Source: an uncultured Opitutales bacterium (lineage in GTDB: Bacteria > Verrucomicrobiota > Verrucomicrobiia > Opitutales > Seribacteraceae). Taken from it: a DNA stretch of 64,000 nucleotides. The notes below the pieces were generated by a model. It ran no database searches, was not told the origin of the DNA, and worked only from the letters and a program-made list of their open reading frames with translations. The first letter of the stretch is position 1. Every line of letters begins with the position of its first letter. Location: positions 1 through 64,000 of the forward strand of contig CALSTX010000015.1 in NCBI GenBank assembly GCA_943789375.1. The letters run 5' to 3'. Below, piece after piece: positions 9,113 through 18,619 of this stretch. Position numbers and translations under genes: made by a program.

Positions 9113-10393
9113 ATGGAATTAATCTCGGATATCGAACAACGGGTCATAGAAAGTTTAAAACTTGCGGGAGTGGCAGAAAATTACGGAATCTATGCGTATG
9201 TAGGAATTGCATTTCTCTCGATCCTTGTCTTGGCGTGGGTGGCCAATCTTTTGGTTAAAAGGTTTTTGGTCGAGGTCTTACGCTCTCTTGCCAAAAAGAC
9301 CAAAACCAAGCTGGCTGAATACCTTCTTCAGGAAAGCTTTTTTCTCCGCCTGTCCCACCTTGCTCCAGCTTTTGTAATTAGTTCATTGTCCGAACTGGTA
9401 TTTGCGGGATACGAGCTCTTTGGCGGGGTAATTGTGGTGTTGGTTAATTTATACCTTGTCATCATTGCTCTCTGGGTAATCGATGCGGCCATAGACACCC
9501 TGTATAAGCTTTATGAGGAGAGCAAAATATCTTCTAAGCTTCCTTTAAAGGGAATCTGTCAGGCGGTGAAGATTGTGGCGAATGTTACAGGGATTATTTT
9601 TATCCTTTCTATTTTATTGGATAAATCTCCTTTGTATTTCTTTTCTGGTTTAGGTGCCCTGACTGCGGTTTTACTTTTGGTGTTTAAGGATGTCATCCTT
9701 GGACTGGTCGCGGGGATTCAACTTACAGCTAACAATATGGTGCGGAAAGGGGACTGGGTGGAGATGCCCAAGTACGGGGCAGACGGGGATGTGATTGATG
9801 TCGCCCTGACCACCATAAAAATTCAAAACTGGGATAAAACCATCACCACCATCCCTGCCCATGCTTTTGTAAGTGATGCCTTTAAAAACTGGCGTTCCAT
9901 GAGTGAGTCAGGGGGGCGTCGTATTAAAAGGAGCATAAATCTGGACCTGTCCAGTGTCCGTTTTCTCAACGAAAGAGAAGTCAAAAGCTACGAAGAAATT
10001 GAACTGTTAAAGGATTATTTACACAAGAAAAGAACAGACATTGGAGACCGTGGTTTAGACCTGGAGAAGCATGGGCTGGCGGCACCTCTTCTGAATGGTA
10101 GGAATCTTACCAATTCCGGAACCTTTCGTGCCTATTGCATTGAATATTTACGGGCTCACCCTGCTATTCATAAGGAAGGGATGACTTTCCTTATCCGCCA
10201 GCTCGCACCGACTGAAAAAGGGTTACCGATTGAAATCTATGTTTTTGTCAATGATGTCCGTTGGGTGGAGTATGAGGGAATTCAGTCTGATATATTTGAT
10301 CACCTGCTTGCTTCTCTACCTGTTTTTGACCTTCGGGCATTTCAGCTTCCAAGCGACTCCAGCTTTTCCCATCTTGGGGAGAGAATGCAGTAG
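9113..10393 (+). CDS. ybdG: MscM/YbdG-type mechanosensitive ion channel
   Basis: This 426-residue MscS-superfamily channel closely resembles E. coli YbdG (MscM), which opens under osmotic downshock. Five hydrophobic helices occupy about residues 25-200. The pore-lining helix region ends SGLGALTAVLLLVFKDVILGLVAG, followed by the beta domain block with GDWVEMPKYGADGDV and LTTIKIQNWDKTITTIP. The C-terminal domain keeps GGRRIKRSI, TNSGTFRAYCIEYL and RQLAPTEKGLPIEIY. It acts in the inner membrane. Its TAG stop overlaps the GTG start of the next gene by one base, so the two are likely co-translated. Confidence 0.92.
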   Translation: MELISDIEQRVIESLKLAGVAENYGIYAYVGIAFLSILVLAWVANLLVKRFLVEVLRSLAKKTKTKLAEYLLQESFFLRLSHLAPAFVISSLSELVFAGYELFGGVIVVLVNLYLVIIALWVIDAAIDTLYKLYEESKISSKLPLKGICQAVKIVANVTGIIFILSILLDKSPLYFFSGLGALTAVLLLVFKDVILGLVAGIQLTANNMVRKGDWVEMPKYGADGDVIDVALTTIKIQNWDKTITTIPAHAFVSDAFKNWRSMSESGGRRIKRSINLDLSSVRFLNEREVKSYEEIELLKDYLHKKRTDIGDRGLDLEKHGLAAPLLNGRNLTNSGTFRAYCIEYLRAHPAIHKEGMTFLIRQLAPTEKGLPIEIYVFVNDVRWVEYEGIQSDIFDHLLASLPVFDLRAFQLPSDSSFSHLGERMQ

Positions 10394-10821
10394 TGTTTCG
10401 AAAACTCTATCTTTTTTTTACCCTTCTCTTAGTTTCATCCTGCATGGATGAACGAATGGGGATTAAAGATTTTGAGAGCGACGGATGCAGTCTTTTTTTA
10501 GATGGTACCTTTGACAACCCTGAGCTGTGGAAGGAGTGCTGTCACCTCCATGATATAGCTTATTGGCGAGGAGGGACAAAAAAAGAAAGGGAACTTGCTG
10601 ACCTTGCTTTTAAGCAGTGTGTAGAAAAGAAAACCGGAAACCCTCATCTTGCAGAGTTAATGTACCAGGCGGTTCGGGCCGGTGGAGAACCTTATTTTCC
10701 TACCTGGTACCGCTGGGGATATGGTTGGCCCCTGGGTCGTGGGTATCAGACCCTAACTTTGAAGGAAGAAGAAATGGTAGAAGAAAAGCTCAGGCGATTC
10801 AGGGAACGAAAAAAAGAGTAA
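10393..10821 (+). CDS. Predicted lipoprotein with phospholipase-A2-like CCxxHD motif
   Basis: This 142-residue protein starts at a GTG that shares its G with the mscM stop codon. A lipoprotein signal ends in the lipobox VSSC (Cys17). The mature protein has DGCS.F.DG, then W.ECCHLHDIAYW. The string C-C-x-x-H-D is the catalytic signature of phospholipase A2-fold enzymes. Conserved-looking GGT, a further Cys, and a C-terminal YRWGYGWPLGRGY block follow. I infer a possible membrane-lipid hydrolase at the inner face of the outer membrane. The pairing with a tension-gated channel suggests an envelope-stress role, but this is unproven. Confidence 0.6.
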   Translation: MFRKLYLFFTLLLVSSCMDERMGIKDFESDGCSLFLDGTFDNPELWKECCHLHDIAYWRGGTKKERELADLAFKQCVEKKTGNPHLAELMYQAVRAGGEPYFPTWYRWGYGWPLGRGYQTLTLKEEEMVEEKLRRFRERKKE

Positions 10822-10837
10822 TACCTCTTATTTTTTT
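10814..10837. terminator. Weak bidirectional terminator between convergent genes
   Basis: AAGAG (10814-10818) pairs with CTCTT (10825-10829) around a six-base loop. A run of seven T follows on the plus strand (10831-10837), and A-rich sequence before the stem gives a T run on the minus strand. The stem has only five pairs. It sits exactly where mscM-lipoprotein and the leftward 964-residue gene converge. Confidence 0.4.
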
Positions 10838-13722
10838 CTTTGGATAGAAGCCTGTACGCGAAGACCGTTATTTTCAAAATTAATTCCAAAATCGACACCA
10901 TCCCAATTGCCAAGGATGCTGGATTTTTTTGGAGATTTTGGTTGGCCCGGATGACCAAAAACAGTTGATTCATAGGTTTGGAATTCTTCACTCCAGACAT
11001 AGGAACCACCACCCGGGCAAACTAAATCGGTCTGCCAAGTATTGTGGTGGTAAACAAGGGGGTCTTTCTGCTTGAGAAGAATTCTCCATTCATTAAGAGC
11101 ATACAAATTGTTCCACGACTGTCTCTGGAGCTTATATCTTAGATGTTGGCCTGCGAATAAGTCGAACACAGATAAAAAGGTAGAGGACCCTTGAAAAGCC
11201 GAGCTCATACCTGCCCAGTATTTTTCGGGTGAGGTGGAAATATTTTCGCGTGCTTCCGCTTTGATTGGTGTGCCTGAATTGAGACTTTTCCCTTCAGCTT
11301 TTTTTTCTCGCCTCGCAAGATGACGGTCGATTGCCCGTTTGATAATGTCTTCGCTCAAGCTGATGGTGAATAGATTAGGTAGTGGTACATAATAGAGGGC
11401 AATGGGGGCAGCCCCTTCTTTGATCAGGTCACCCTCAATTCCTGATCCTGGGATAATTTTAACATAGCCCTGTTTCTTGTGAGATTTATTGCTCCACTCA
11501 GTCATACCTGGGCTTGCCAGCTCAATCCATGCACGGAGCCCTGCGAGAAAAGCAGTAAGTTTAAAGGGATTGGATACCTCAGCATTGAAACCAAGAGGGA
11601 TTTTCCCGAAGTTTTTTTCAATGAAATTCTCCGCTGATTTGTGACCGTCTTGCAGAAATATCTTTTTTGTTTTCGGGAAAAGTGGAGAGTCATCTAAGTA
11701 AACTGAAAATGATTCCCCCACCCAGCCTAAGGCACCAGTACCCAAAGAAGGGGAGATAATGGAAGTGAAATTACTCACCTGTTTGAACTTCGGAGAATTC
11801 ATATCGATTGCACTTGCCCAGTGCATGATGGCTTCGGGGTGGGGGTCTCCAGATTCAGGCTTTAATTTTACCTGCCCCACAGTTTCAACCATCTCCTGAT
11901 AGTCTGTCCCGCCAATTAAGGGGAGAATTGATAAATCACCCTGTATTTTTTCATTCCCGATGCTGAGCTTCCCGGCAATGGGATCAAAGTATCTTGACCA
12001 GTGGCTTTGGTAGCGGCTCCGAAAGAATTGATATGCTTTTTTCTCTGCGGGGGTGACTTTTTTTATTTGTAATGCCTCCACCGGTTTCAGAAATGAAAGA
12101 TTTCCGAATTTTGAACTGTGTACTTTCCCTTGAATGAGTGATACTTTACCGAGTTCGGGGAAGTCATATGAGTTAAGTTTTAACCCGTTCTCTTGGCGAG
12201 CTTGCAATTCAGCTAAAGCAGAGGCGGCCCTTGTCCTTCGTGATGCACCAATTCGCCACTCTGGCCCACACCACCGGCGAATGGTCGCATCGGTAATCAT
12301 TAGAAAGGCATCTTCGTTATTTCCCGAGTAAATTGGGTAACGTTTACGGAAAAAATGATATTCTTCAAGGGATGCGAGTTTTTTAGCTTTTCCTCTGGAT
12401 ACCTGAGCGATGCGGGAAAGTTGGTGAAGGGAATTGGATACGATGACGAAGTTGTCTATGGATGAGACGAAGCTTCGGATCGAACGATTCACCGAGGTCA
12501 GTCCTTCGTAGGTAAGGTTTTTACTTTTTGGAATTTTTCCTTTTACGGATTCAGCAAAAGGAAATTTTTTCTGCATCTCCAACCTTCTAAAGGCAAGGGC
12601 GGTGAGCAATGCTTCTTTTTGCTTCGCTTCAAAAATCAGTGTTAGAGAAGTTCCGGTTCGAAGAAAGGGATCGCTTCCGGTTATTGCAACGGAGGCTATC
12701 AGTTCGGGCCCCAAGAGTCGTGAAAGTTGATCGACAGGTAGACAGAGTTGCTGTGAATATTTCTCCTTCGATCTGGCACTTTCAGCCCGTTTCTCACCCA
12801 ACCTCACTATCGGGGTTCCTCGCTTGGTGGCTTCGTCCATCACTTCCAGCATGCTTGAGTATGCAGGGAAAATAACCGCATGCTGATCATGTGGCAAGAT
12901 GTTGGCAAGCGGGTCGAGTTTAGGCTTTTTACCTTTGATCCATTCTTGCCACGGAATCTCGTCGATGGTGATTCCAGCCATTGAAGAAATAGCAATACTC
13001 CGATTTTGTTCGACGGTGGAGAGGCGAAGTTTGCGGTCGAGTTGCAGGTTTTCACTGATAGCCCGTCCTCCAGAGAATAAATCCATACTTTCCTCCAGGC
13101 CCTGCTTTTGAGTGGGGCGGGTTTGGGCATTCCCTTGAGCATTCGGGGTAGGAGATTTTACTCCCTGAAGTTTGGCCAGTCTCGTCTTGGCAGTGTTACC
13201 CTGATGCCTAAACCATGCACCACCGGGAATTTTATATTCCTGTAAAAGTTGATAATGGGAGATTCGATGAGTGAGATATTCCTCTTCCCGTGTTTGCTCG
13301 GGTGAGAGTTTGGGCTTGTTCTCTTGCAGATCAAAAGAGAAAGAATAAGGTTTAAATTCCTTGTCCTTATTCAATAGAAAAAGCTGACCGGAAATGTTTG
13401 TTTTATATGTTTGGAGGCAAATGTTTATATTGTGTTTGTGAAGCTCGTTTCGTTTCCGGTTTTGGAACGCATCTTTATCGATCGTCAGGAATGATTCATT
13501 TGCGTCTGCTGTCCTCATGTAGGGCAAGAAAGAAGGGATGTGTGCCTGCTGGTCAGATGAGTGAGGCCAAGGCTGGTGAGCTAACAGCAGGATTTCAGGA
13601 GGGGTATTATTATCTTCAAATCTTAAATCGGACATTTTGAGAGATAAAAAATTTTCTGCCAGTAAGGGTATGGGGAGAAACAAAATAAAAAGGGAAGCAA
13701 GTTTGAGTTTCATAATTTTCAT
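10828..13722 (-). CDS. Large secreted protein of unknown function
   Basis: The protein has 964 residues with a signal peptide (about 1-22, KLASLFILFLPIPLLAEN) and no later membrane helix, so it is periplasmic or exported. I see no catalytic motif. A central region (about 290-760) contains segments like those of the long, poorly described secreted proteins common in Verrucomicrobia (VRLGEKR, FVIVSNSLHQLSRI, DAFLMITDATIR). The C-terminal block near 880-920 (YALNEWRILL, DPLVYHHNTW, CPGGGSYVW, TVFGHPGQP) looks like a separate conserved domain. Its start overlaps the stop of the upstream gene (TAATG), so the two are translationally coupled. Confidence 0.6.
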   Translation of the reverse strand: MKIMKLKLASLFILFLPIPLLAENFLSLKMSDLRFEDNNTPPEILLLAHQPWPHSSDQQAHIPSFLPYMRTADANESFLTIDKDAFQNRKRNELHKHNINICLQTYKTNISGQLFLLNKDKEFKPYSFSFDLQENKPKLSPEQTREEEYLTHRISHYQLLQEYKIPGGAWFRHQGNTAKTRLAKLQGVKSPTPNAQGNAQTRPTQKQGLEESMDLFSGGRAISENLQLDRKLRLSTVEQNRSIAISSMAGITIDEIPWQEWIKGKKPKLDPLANILPHDQHAVIFPAYSSMLEVMDEATKRGTPIVRLGEKRAESARSKEKYSQQLCLPVDQLSRLLGPELIASVAITGSDPFLRTGTSLTLIFEAKQKEALLTALAFRRLEMQKKFPFAESVKGKIPKSKNLTYEGLTSVNRSIRSFVSSIDNFVIVSNSLHQLSRIAQVSRGKAKKLASLEEYHFFRKRYPIYSGNNEDAFLMITDATIRRWCGPEWRIGASRRTRAASALAELQARQENGLKLNSYDFPELGKVSLIQGKVHSSKFGNLSFLKPVEALQIKKVTPAEKKAYQFFRSRYQSHWSRYFDPIAGKLSIGNEKIQGDLSILPLIGGTDYQEMVETVGQVKLKPESGDPHPEAIMHWASAIDMNSPKFKQVSNFTSIISPSLGTGALGWVGESFSVYLDDSPLFPKTKKIFLQDGHKSAENFIEKNFGKIPLGFNAEVSNPFKLTAFLAGLRAWIELASPGMTEWSNKSHKKQGYVKIIPGSGIEGDLIKEGAAPIALYYVPLPNLFTISLSEDIIKRAIDRHLARREKKAEGKSLNSGTPIKAEARENISTSPEKYWAGMSSAFQGSSTFLSVFDLFAGQHLRYKLQRQSWNNLYALNEWRILLKQKDPLVYHHNTWQTDLVCPGGGSYVWSEEFQTYESTVFGHPGQPKSPKKSSILGNWDGVDFGINFENNGLRVQASIQRKK

Positions 13723-14621
13723 TACGGAGCTTGGTTTAGTATATACTTTGTTTCTTTGATAATATTTTTAAGTTCAACTTTAAGGGGATGATCTGGGCTG
13801 ATATCCATGGCTGCAGACAAATATTTCTTAGCTTCGTTCTTCTTGCCATCGACTGCTTCGATCAATGCACGATGCAATTTATATTCTCTTAATTTTTCCC
13901 TCTTTCTTAGATTAAATGTATTCTCGGGTTCGTCTAAATCGGCATACTTGGCTGCTTTTCGTATAAGCTTCCTGTTTTCCGCTCTTGCGGTAGAGATTTT
14001 TCCCACACGTAAGGCCGCCAAGGAATATACATTCTGAACATCCCAGTTTTGTAGTTCCCATCCGATGCCGACGAAAGTCAGGAAATCCTCAAGTTTTACG
14101 CCACTTCCTGGTTTAGTAACTTTGGCAAAGAATGTTGCTTTCTTTTTATCAATGTCTCGGTTGACGAGGTGCGAGTGGATTTTTTGGGCGAGCAGTCCAA
14201 GTTGAGTGTGCCATGATTCAGTCAAGGAGTGTTTACAATTATCTGGATGCTGTTGGGTAAGCTCATTTTTGATTTCCTCAAATCTTTGATGGCTAGGTGG
14301 AAGAGTCACGAAAGTATGAACCAAGACAGATAGATATTTGTCGTAAGTTTTTTTCTTATTTTGAAAAAGCTCTAACCAGCCCGATTCGTTGACTCTTTTT
14401 TGTTGATTTTTGTGCCTTTCATTACGGGGGAGGTCGGCGTCTTTCTTGGTTGCAGTCTCCCTCAATTTTTCATTTTCATGAAGGTAATTACTCGCCTGGG
14501 TGTAATTGAATCTCAGGGAATCAAGTGTTTCCAGCAGTTGCTCGGATGTTTGATTATCTCCAGCAAGGGAAGGGAATGATAGCTTGAATGTGCAGAGGAA
14601 AGCAATTATGCATAAACGCAT
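13722..14621 (-). CDS. Secreted helical protein, possibly TPR-like
   Basis: The 299-residue product has a signal peptide (about 1-20, ending PSLA) and is otherwise predicted to be mostly helical, charged and Lys/Glu-rich. The C-terminal 90 residues (LHRALIEAVDGKKNEAKKYLSAAMDISPDHP) read like one or two tetratricopeptide repeats. No enzyme motif is seen. The start ATG follows the cca stop directly, and its own stop overlaps the start of the 964-residue gene. It therefore forms a pair with that gene, perhaps as a binding partner, within a gmhA-cca transcription unit. Confidence 0.6.
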   Translation of the reverse strand: MRLCIIAFLCTFKLSFPSLAGDNQTSEQLLETLDSLRFNYTQASNYLHENEKLRETATKKDADLPRNERHKNQQKRVNESGWLELFQNKKKTYDKYLSVLVHTFVTLPPSHQRFEEIKNELTQQHPDNCKHSLTESWHTQLGLLAQKIHSHLVNRDIDKKKATFFAKVTKPGSGVKLEDFLTFVGIGWELQNWDVQNVYSLAALRVGKISTARAENRKLIRKAAKYADLDEPENTFNLRKREKLREYKLHRALIEAVDGKKNEAKKYLSAAMDISPDHPLKVELKNIIKETKYILNQAP

Positions 14622-16010
14622 CTATTTACCGGGTAAGAATTTTTCCAAAAACACAAGACCGAAAATTAAGTCATCAAATGTTCCATCCAACTGAGCCTCG
14701 AAACACTTTTCTAAAATAGGACCAAACTCAGCACCTGGTTTCATTCCTAGCTCGATAAGGTGACGACCTAGGATGATCGGCTTGGGCTCGGAGTCTTTCA
14801 CTCTTAATTCTTGAGCTCTTTGTAGCAACCATGGGCCTTCAGGAAACTCATCTTTTCGGGGCGGACGACCGGCAATATCCGCAGCGGCAACTCTGACTAG
14901 GCGGTCGATTCTTTTTACCTTACGAGCGAGACGGCGAATGGCACCATCGCTAGCCTGATCTTTGTAGAATATACGGGGTGTCAGATGCCTTCTGACCAAA
15001 GGAGCAACTTCGTCATGCAAATCGACTTGGTTGGTTAGGCGAGAGAGAAATGACCGGGTCGGGGCTTCGCCTTCTGGTTCATGCATGGGGGATCGTATTC
15101 GACCGTCTTCTGCGATTTTTGTGGTAAGTGGTTTACCAAAGTCATGGCACAAAACCGCAAACCCTACGACCAAATCCTCCCAGTCATCGCCAATTCTAGC
15201 TTGGGCAAAAGCATCTAAGCAATGCAAGGTATGAATCCACACATCTCCCTCCGGGTGCCATTCAGGTTCTTGTGGGCAGCCATCTAGAGCCTGAATTTCA
15301 GGGAAATATCGGAGCCAACCGGTATTTTTTAAGAATTTCAATCCTGCGGTGATATTTTCTCCCTTGAGTAATAATTTCTTCCATTCCTCATAGATTCTTT
15401 CCGGAGGTAATTCCTCCATGCCCATGGTTTGGCAAATCTTAACAGTATCTACATGGACCGAGAGATCAAAGCGGGCAATAAATTGCATGGCACGCAAAAC
15501 CCGGAGCGGATCTTCAATAAAAGCGGGTCCGACATGTTTTAATAAACGATTTTCCCAATCTTTTCTTCCATGGCAAGGATCTAGTAATTTTTCTTGAATC
15601 AAGTCGATTCCCATAGCGTTAATGGTGAAATCTCTCCGCATAACAGCTTTTTCAAAGGGGAGGTAAGGGTCTATGGTTATGCTAAACCCTTTATGACCTT
15701 GTCCTGTTTTCAGTTCGGTGCGGGGAAGGGCGATTTCAACCGGTAAGCCTTTGAGGCGAATGACGCCAAACGCTTTCCCCACTTCATCGAGCCGATATTT
15801 TTTTTCGAGTAGCGACTTGATGGTTGGAAGGGTTAACCCTTGCACTTCAAGGTCCAACTCCTGTGGACTGGTTTTATGAAGTAAGTCCCGAACCGAGCCT
15901 CCCACCATGATTAATCTTCCACCTGCCTGATGGACGAGAGCAGACAACTCTTTACCCAATTGTAAAAGGTGGGGGGCGAGATGGGCAAGTAAGCCGGAAG
16001 CAGCCGACAT
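14622..16010 (-). CDS. cca: tRNA nucleotidyltransferase/poly(A) polymerase family protein with HD domain
   Basis: This 462-residue enzyme of the class II nucleotidyltransferase family adds or repairs the CCA end of tRNAs. The N-terminal domain has VGGSVRDLL and the catalytic acidic motif LDLEV. RRDFTINAMG and the helix motif DPLRVLRAMQFIARF follow. A C-terminal HD domain shows HTLHCLDAF and LCHDFGKP. I placed the start at the ATG at 16010, five bases after the gmhA stop; an open extension of 34 codons lies inside gmhA and is not family-like. CCA-adding versus A-adding activity cannot be told by eye. Confidence 0.85.
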   Translation of the reverse strand: MSAASGLLAHLAPHLLQLGKELSALVHQAGGRLIMVGGSVRDLLHKTSPQELDLEVQGLTLPTIKSLLEKKYRLDEVGKAFGVIRLKGLPVEIALPRTELKTGQGHKGFSITIDPYLPFEKAVMRRDFTINAMGIDLIQEKLLDPCHGRKDWENRLLKHVGPAFIEDPLRVLRAMQFIARFDLSVHVDTVKICQTMGMEELPPERIYEEWKKLLLKGENITAGLKFLKNTGWLRYFPEIQALDGCPQEPEWHPEGDVWIHTLHCLDAFAQARIGDDWEDLVVGFAVLCHDFGKPLTTKIAEDGRIRSPMHEPEGEAPTRSFLSRLTNQVDLHDEVAPLVRRHLTPRIFYKDQASDGAIRRLARKVKRIDRLVRVAAADIAGRPPRKDEFPEGPWLLQRAQELRVKDSEPKPIILGRHLIELGMKPGAEFGPILEKCFEAQLDGTFDDLIFGLVFLEKFLPGK

Positions 16011-16015
16011 AGGAT

Positions 16016-16624
16016 TTACGAGAACAGGGTGTCTTCTACGATCTGGCAGAGGGCATGATAGATAGGAAGGTGCAACTCCTGGATGCGGGGAGTCTCTTTT
16101 GCTGGTGCACAAATTGGATAATCTGAAATCGTAGCCAAGGTGCCACCTCCTTCTCCAGTCAAGCTGATGACAGCAAGATCCAATGCTTTGGCTGCCCGGG
16201 CAGCATGAATGATGTTGGAAGAATTGCCTGATGTACTAATGCCGAGCAACAGGTCGCCTGGTTTACCAAAAGCAACCACTTGTTGGGCAAAGGCATATTC
16301 TGGCTTATCATCGTTATTAAAAGCGGTATGGAAACCAATCATTGATGGGAGAGAGAGAGCGGGAAGGCCTCCGTGGAGTTCCCTGGAAAGTTCGGAGCCC
16401 AGTTTCTTTTGTAGCGCTGAAGGCAGGGGGCGAGGTCGGGAAAATTGCTTTACTAATTCTCCTGCAATATGTTCACAGTCTGCACAACTCCCTCCGTTTC
16501 CGCATAGAAGCAGCTTGTTTCCATTACGAAAGCATTCTACCAGTCTTTGAGCGGCTTCCCGCATAACCGACTCGCAGGGTGTAAGTTCAGGCTTTCGGGT
16601 AAGGAGTTCATTAATTTCATCCAT
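16016..16624 (-). CDS. gmhA: SIS-domain sedoheptulose-7-phosphate isomerase (GmhA/DiaA family)
   Basis: The 202-residue protein starts from the ATG at 16624 (a TTG at 16660 is the alternative). GmhA converts sedoheptulose 7-phosphate to heptose 7-phosphate, the first step toward LPS heptose; the paralogue DiaA acts at the replication origin. Visible motifs are LLLCGNGGSCADCEHIAGELV (SIS phosphosugar loop), FGKPGDLLLGISTSGNS, and a C-terminal HLPIYHALCQIVEDTL helix. Residues RP..LP and HT.FNND match the GmhA group. No other heptose genes are near. It heads a leftward unit with cca and two secreted-protein genes. Confidence 0.82.
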   Translation of the reverse strand: MDEINELLTRKPELTPCESVMREAAQRLVECFRNGNKLLLCGNGGSCADCEHIAGELVKQFSRPRPLPSALQKKLGSELSRELHGGLPALSLPSMIGFHTAFNNDDKPEYAFAQQVVAFGKPGDLLLGISTSGNSSNIIHAARAAKALDLAVISLTGEGGGTLATISDYPICAPAKETPRIQELHLPIYHALCQIVEDTLFS

Positions 16625-16725
16625 AGATTGAAAATTAATAGATGTGGGAAGCTTCGACAATGTAATTTATAGCTAAGATTCTGTCATAGTTGTGCATACT
16701 CTTTACTCTTGAGATAATTTTTGAC

Positions 16726-17469
16726 ATGATAACTCCAGCTCATCGAATGAAAGCAAATTTGAACGATATTAAACAGTGGAATGAAGATCTCGAAGTTTTG
16801 GACGCTTTGGGCAGGATCAGATGGGCTTGGGAAAAATTTGGAACGGGGCTTGTCACCTCAACCAGCTTTGGTTTGCAGAGTGCGGTCATGATTCACTTGG
16901 TTCGCCAGGTTAGCCATGAAATCCCGATTATTTTTGTTGATACTGGATACCTGTTTCCCGGGACGTATCAGTATGCATTTACCCTACAGCAAGAGTTAGG
17001 CTTTACAGCCAGTATCTATTCGGCCGCTAAGTCTCCAGCTTTTCAGGAGACTCAGTTTGGGAAATTATGGGAACAGGGTCCGGCAGAAATGGCTAAGTAT
17101 AACCTAATAAATAAAAAAGAACCGATGGATCGGGCGCTTAAAGAATGGGGGGCAACCTCATGGCTTGCAGGTTTGAGGAGGGGACAATCGTCCACGAGAA
17201 AAAGTCTACCCTTTATTGAGAACCAGAAAGGGATCACAAAAATTTACCCCATTCTTGATTGGGATGATCGGAAAACCTACCAATACCTACCCCAAAACAC
17301 TTTACCTTATCATCCCTTGGAGGGAGTGGGTTACGACTCTCTCGGAGACTGGCACAGTACGAAAAAGATTTCTGAAGTCGATTCTGTTGATGATGCCAGG
17401 CATGGTGGCCATGGCCGAGAATGCGGGCTTCATGTTGATTTGCCAGAAGGATTGGACTTTAATGTATGA
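16726..17469 (+). CDS. cysH: Phosphoadenylyl-sulfate reductase (CysH)
   Basis: CysH reduces PAPS to sulfite with thioredoxin in assimilatory sulfate reduction. The 247-residue protein shows the PP-loop-like [11 protein letters not shown] (about 40-50), [11 protein letters not shown], the substrate loop LRRGQSSTR, and the C-terminal GDWHSTKK followed by RECGLH with the catalytic Cys. The CC...CC pairs of iron-sulfur-containing APS reductases are absent, so it belongs to the PAPS-specific type. The start is uncertain (ATG at 16726 or 16747). The 3' end overlaps prfB by eight bases. No other cys genes are in the window. Confidence 0.88.
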   Translation: MITPAHRMKANLNDIKQWNEDLEVLDALGRIRWAWEKFGTGLVTSTSFGLQSAVMIHLVRQVSHEIPIIFVDTGYLFPGTYQYAFTLQQELGFTASIYSAAKSPAFQETQFGKLWEQGPAEMAKYNLINKKEPMDRALKEWGATSWLAGLRRGQSSTRKSLPFIENQKGITKIYPILDWDDRKTYQYLPQNTLPYHPLEGVGYDSLGDWHSTKKISEVDSVDDARHGGHGRECGLHVDLPEGLDFNV

Positions 17470-18619
17470 CCCAAGCTTTATGATATTGCCCGAAGATAAA
17501 ACCCGCCTCCAAGAATTGATTAAACGAACCAATCACCTTTGGAAATTTTTGGAGTGCGATGAAAAGAAGGCAAAAATTGCAGAACTTGAGCAACAGATGA
17601 CAGCCCCTGCTTTTTGGGATGATCAGACCCAAGCTCGTAAAGTTGGATCCGAAAATAATAGGCTAAAACAGACTGTTTCCAAAGTGGAGAATTTTCGGAC
17701 CAAAGTAGAAGACCTCGAAGCCCTTTGTGAGCTTTGCGAAGAAGATGAAGATGAGGATGAAATGTCCAACGAGTTTGTGGAAACCCTGGAAGCTTTGTTA
17801 TCCAAAATTGAGGACTTAGAAGTGGCCAGCTTTTTAAACGAGCCCTTCGATGCACGCCCAGCCTTATTGAGTATTCATGCTGGGGCAGGCGGAACAGAAT
17901 CCTGTGACTGGGCAGATATGCTCATGCGAATGTATATTCGCTGGGCCGAGCGAAGAGGGTATGAGGTAGAGATGCAAGACTTACAACCAGGTGAAGAAGC
18001 TGGCATCAGTCGTTGCTCCATCCGTATCGATGGCTTGAATGCTTACGGCTATGCCAAAGCTGAACGCGGGGTTCATCGGCTTGTCCGTATCAGTCCATTT
18101 GATTCCAACAAAAGAAGGCATACCTCTTTTTGCTCTGTTGATGTTATTGCCGAGGTGGAAGACGATGACATTAATATGGATATTCCAGATGATGATTTAC
18201 GGATTGATACCTACCGGTCGAGTGGAAAGGGTGGGCAACATGTAAATAAAACCGACTCCGCTGTTCGCTTAACTCACATCCCAACAAATATTGTCGTTCA
18301 ATGTCAGAACCAACGATCGCAGTTGAAGAATAAGCAAACGGCTATGAAAGTGTTAAAGTCCCGAATCTATGAAAAGCAACAAGATGAAAAGAGAGCGGAG
18401 ATGGAAAAATTTTATGGTGATAAAGGAGAGATGGGGTGGGGCAATCAAATCCGAAGCTATGTATTTCAGCCCTATCAAATGGTAAAAGATTTAAGGACTG
18501 GGGTGGAAACATCTGGGGTTCAAGCGGTCATGGATGGTGAATTGGATCCCTTTGTGAATGGCTGGTTGCGTGCGGGTTGTCCACGGCAACGTAATAAAGA
18601 TATCCAAGTTGACGACTAA
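17462..18619 (+). CDS. prfB: Peptide chain release factor 2
   Basis: RF2 recognises UGA and UAA stop codons and releases the finished peptide. The protein has 385 residues from the ATG at 17462 (or 379 from 17480). An acidic coiled N-terminal domain is followed by the codon-recognition tripeptide SPF ([15 protein letters not shown]) and the catalytic GGQ ([17 protein letters not shown]). In many bacteria prfB carries a programmed +1 frameshift at an early in-frame UGA. Here the matching site reads KFLECDEKK in one open frame with no UGA, so that autoregulation is absent. The frame is open upstream to 17216, but that part lies on cysH and is a shadow. Confidence 0.93.
   Translation: MYDPSFMILPEDKTRLQELIKRTNHLWKFLECDEKKAKIAELEQQMTAPAFWDDQTQARKVGSENNRLKQTVSKVENFRTKVEDLEALCELCEEDEDEDEMSNEFVETLEALLSKIEDLEVASFLNEPFDARPALLSIHAGAGGTESCDWADMLMRMYIRWAERRGYEVEMQDLQPGEEAGISRCSIRIDGLNAYGYAKAERGVHRLVRISPFDSNKRRHTSFCSVDVIAEVEDDDINMDIPDDDLRIDTYRSSGKGGQHVNKTDSAVRLTHIPTNIVVQCQNQRSQLKNKQTAMKVLKSRIYEKQQDEKRAEMEKFYGDKGEMGWGNQIRSYVFQPYQMVKDLRTGVETSGVQAVMDGELDPFVNGWLRAGCPRQRNKDIQVDD

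Noticed and set aside
17216..17461. Upstream extension of prfB
   Set aside because: It overlaps cysH in another frame; RF2 homology begins only after 17462.
17570..17600. Programmed frameshift site in prfB
   Set aside because: I looked for an in-frame TGA with a slippery CTT codon; none is present in the open frame.
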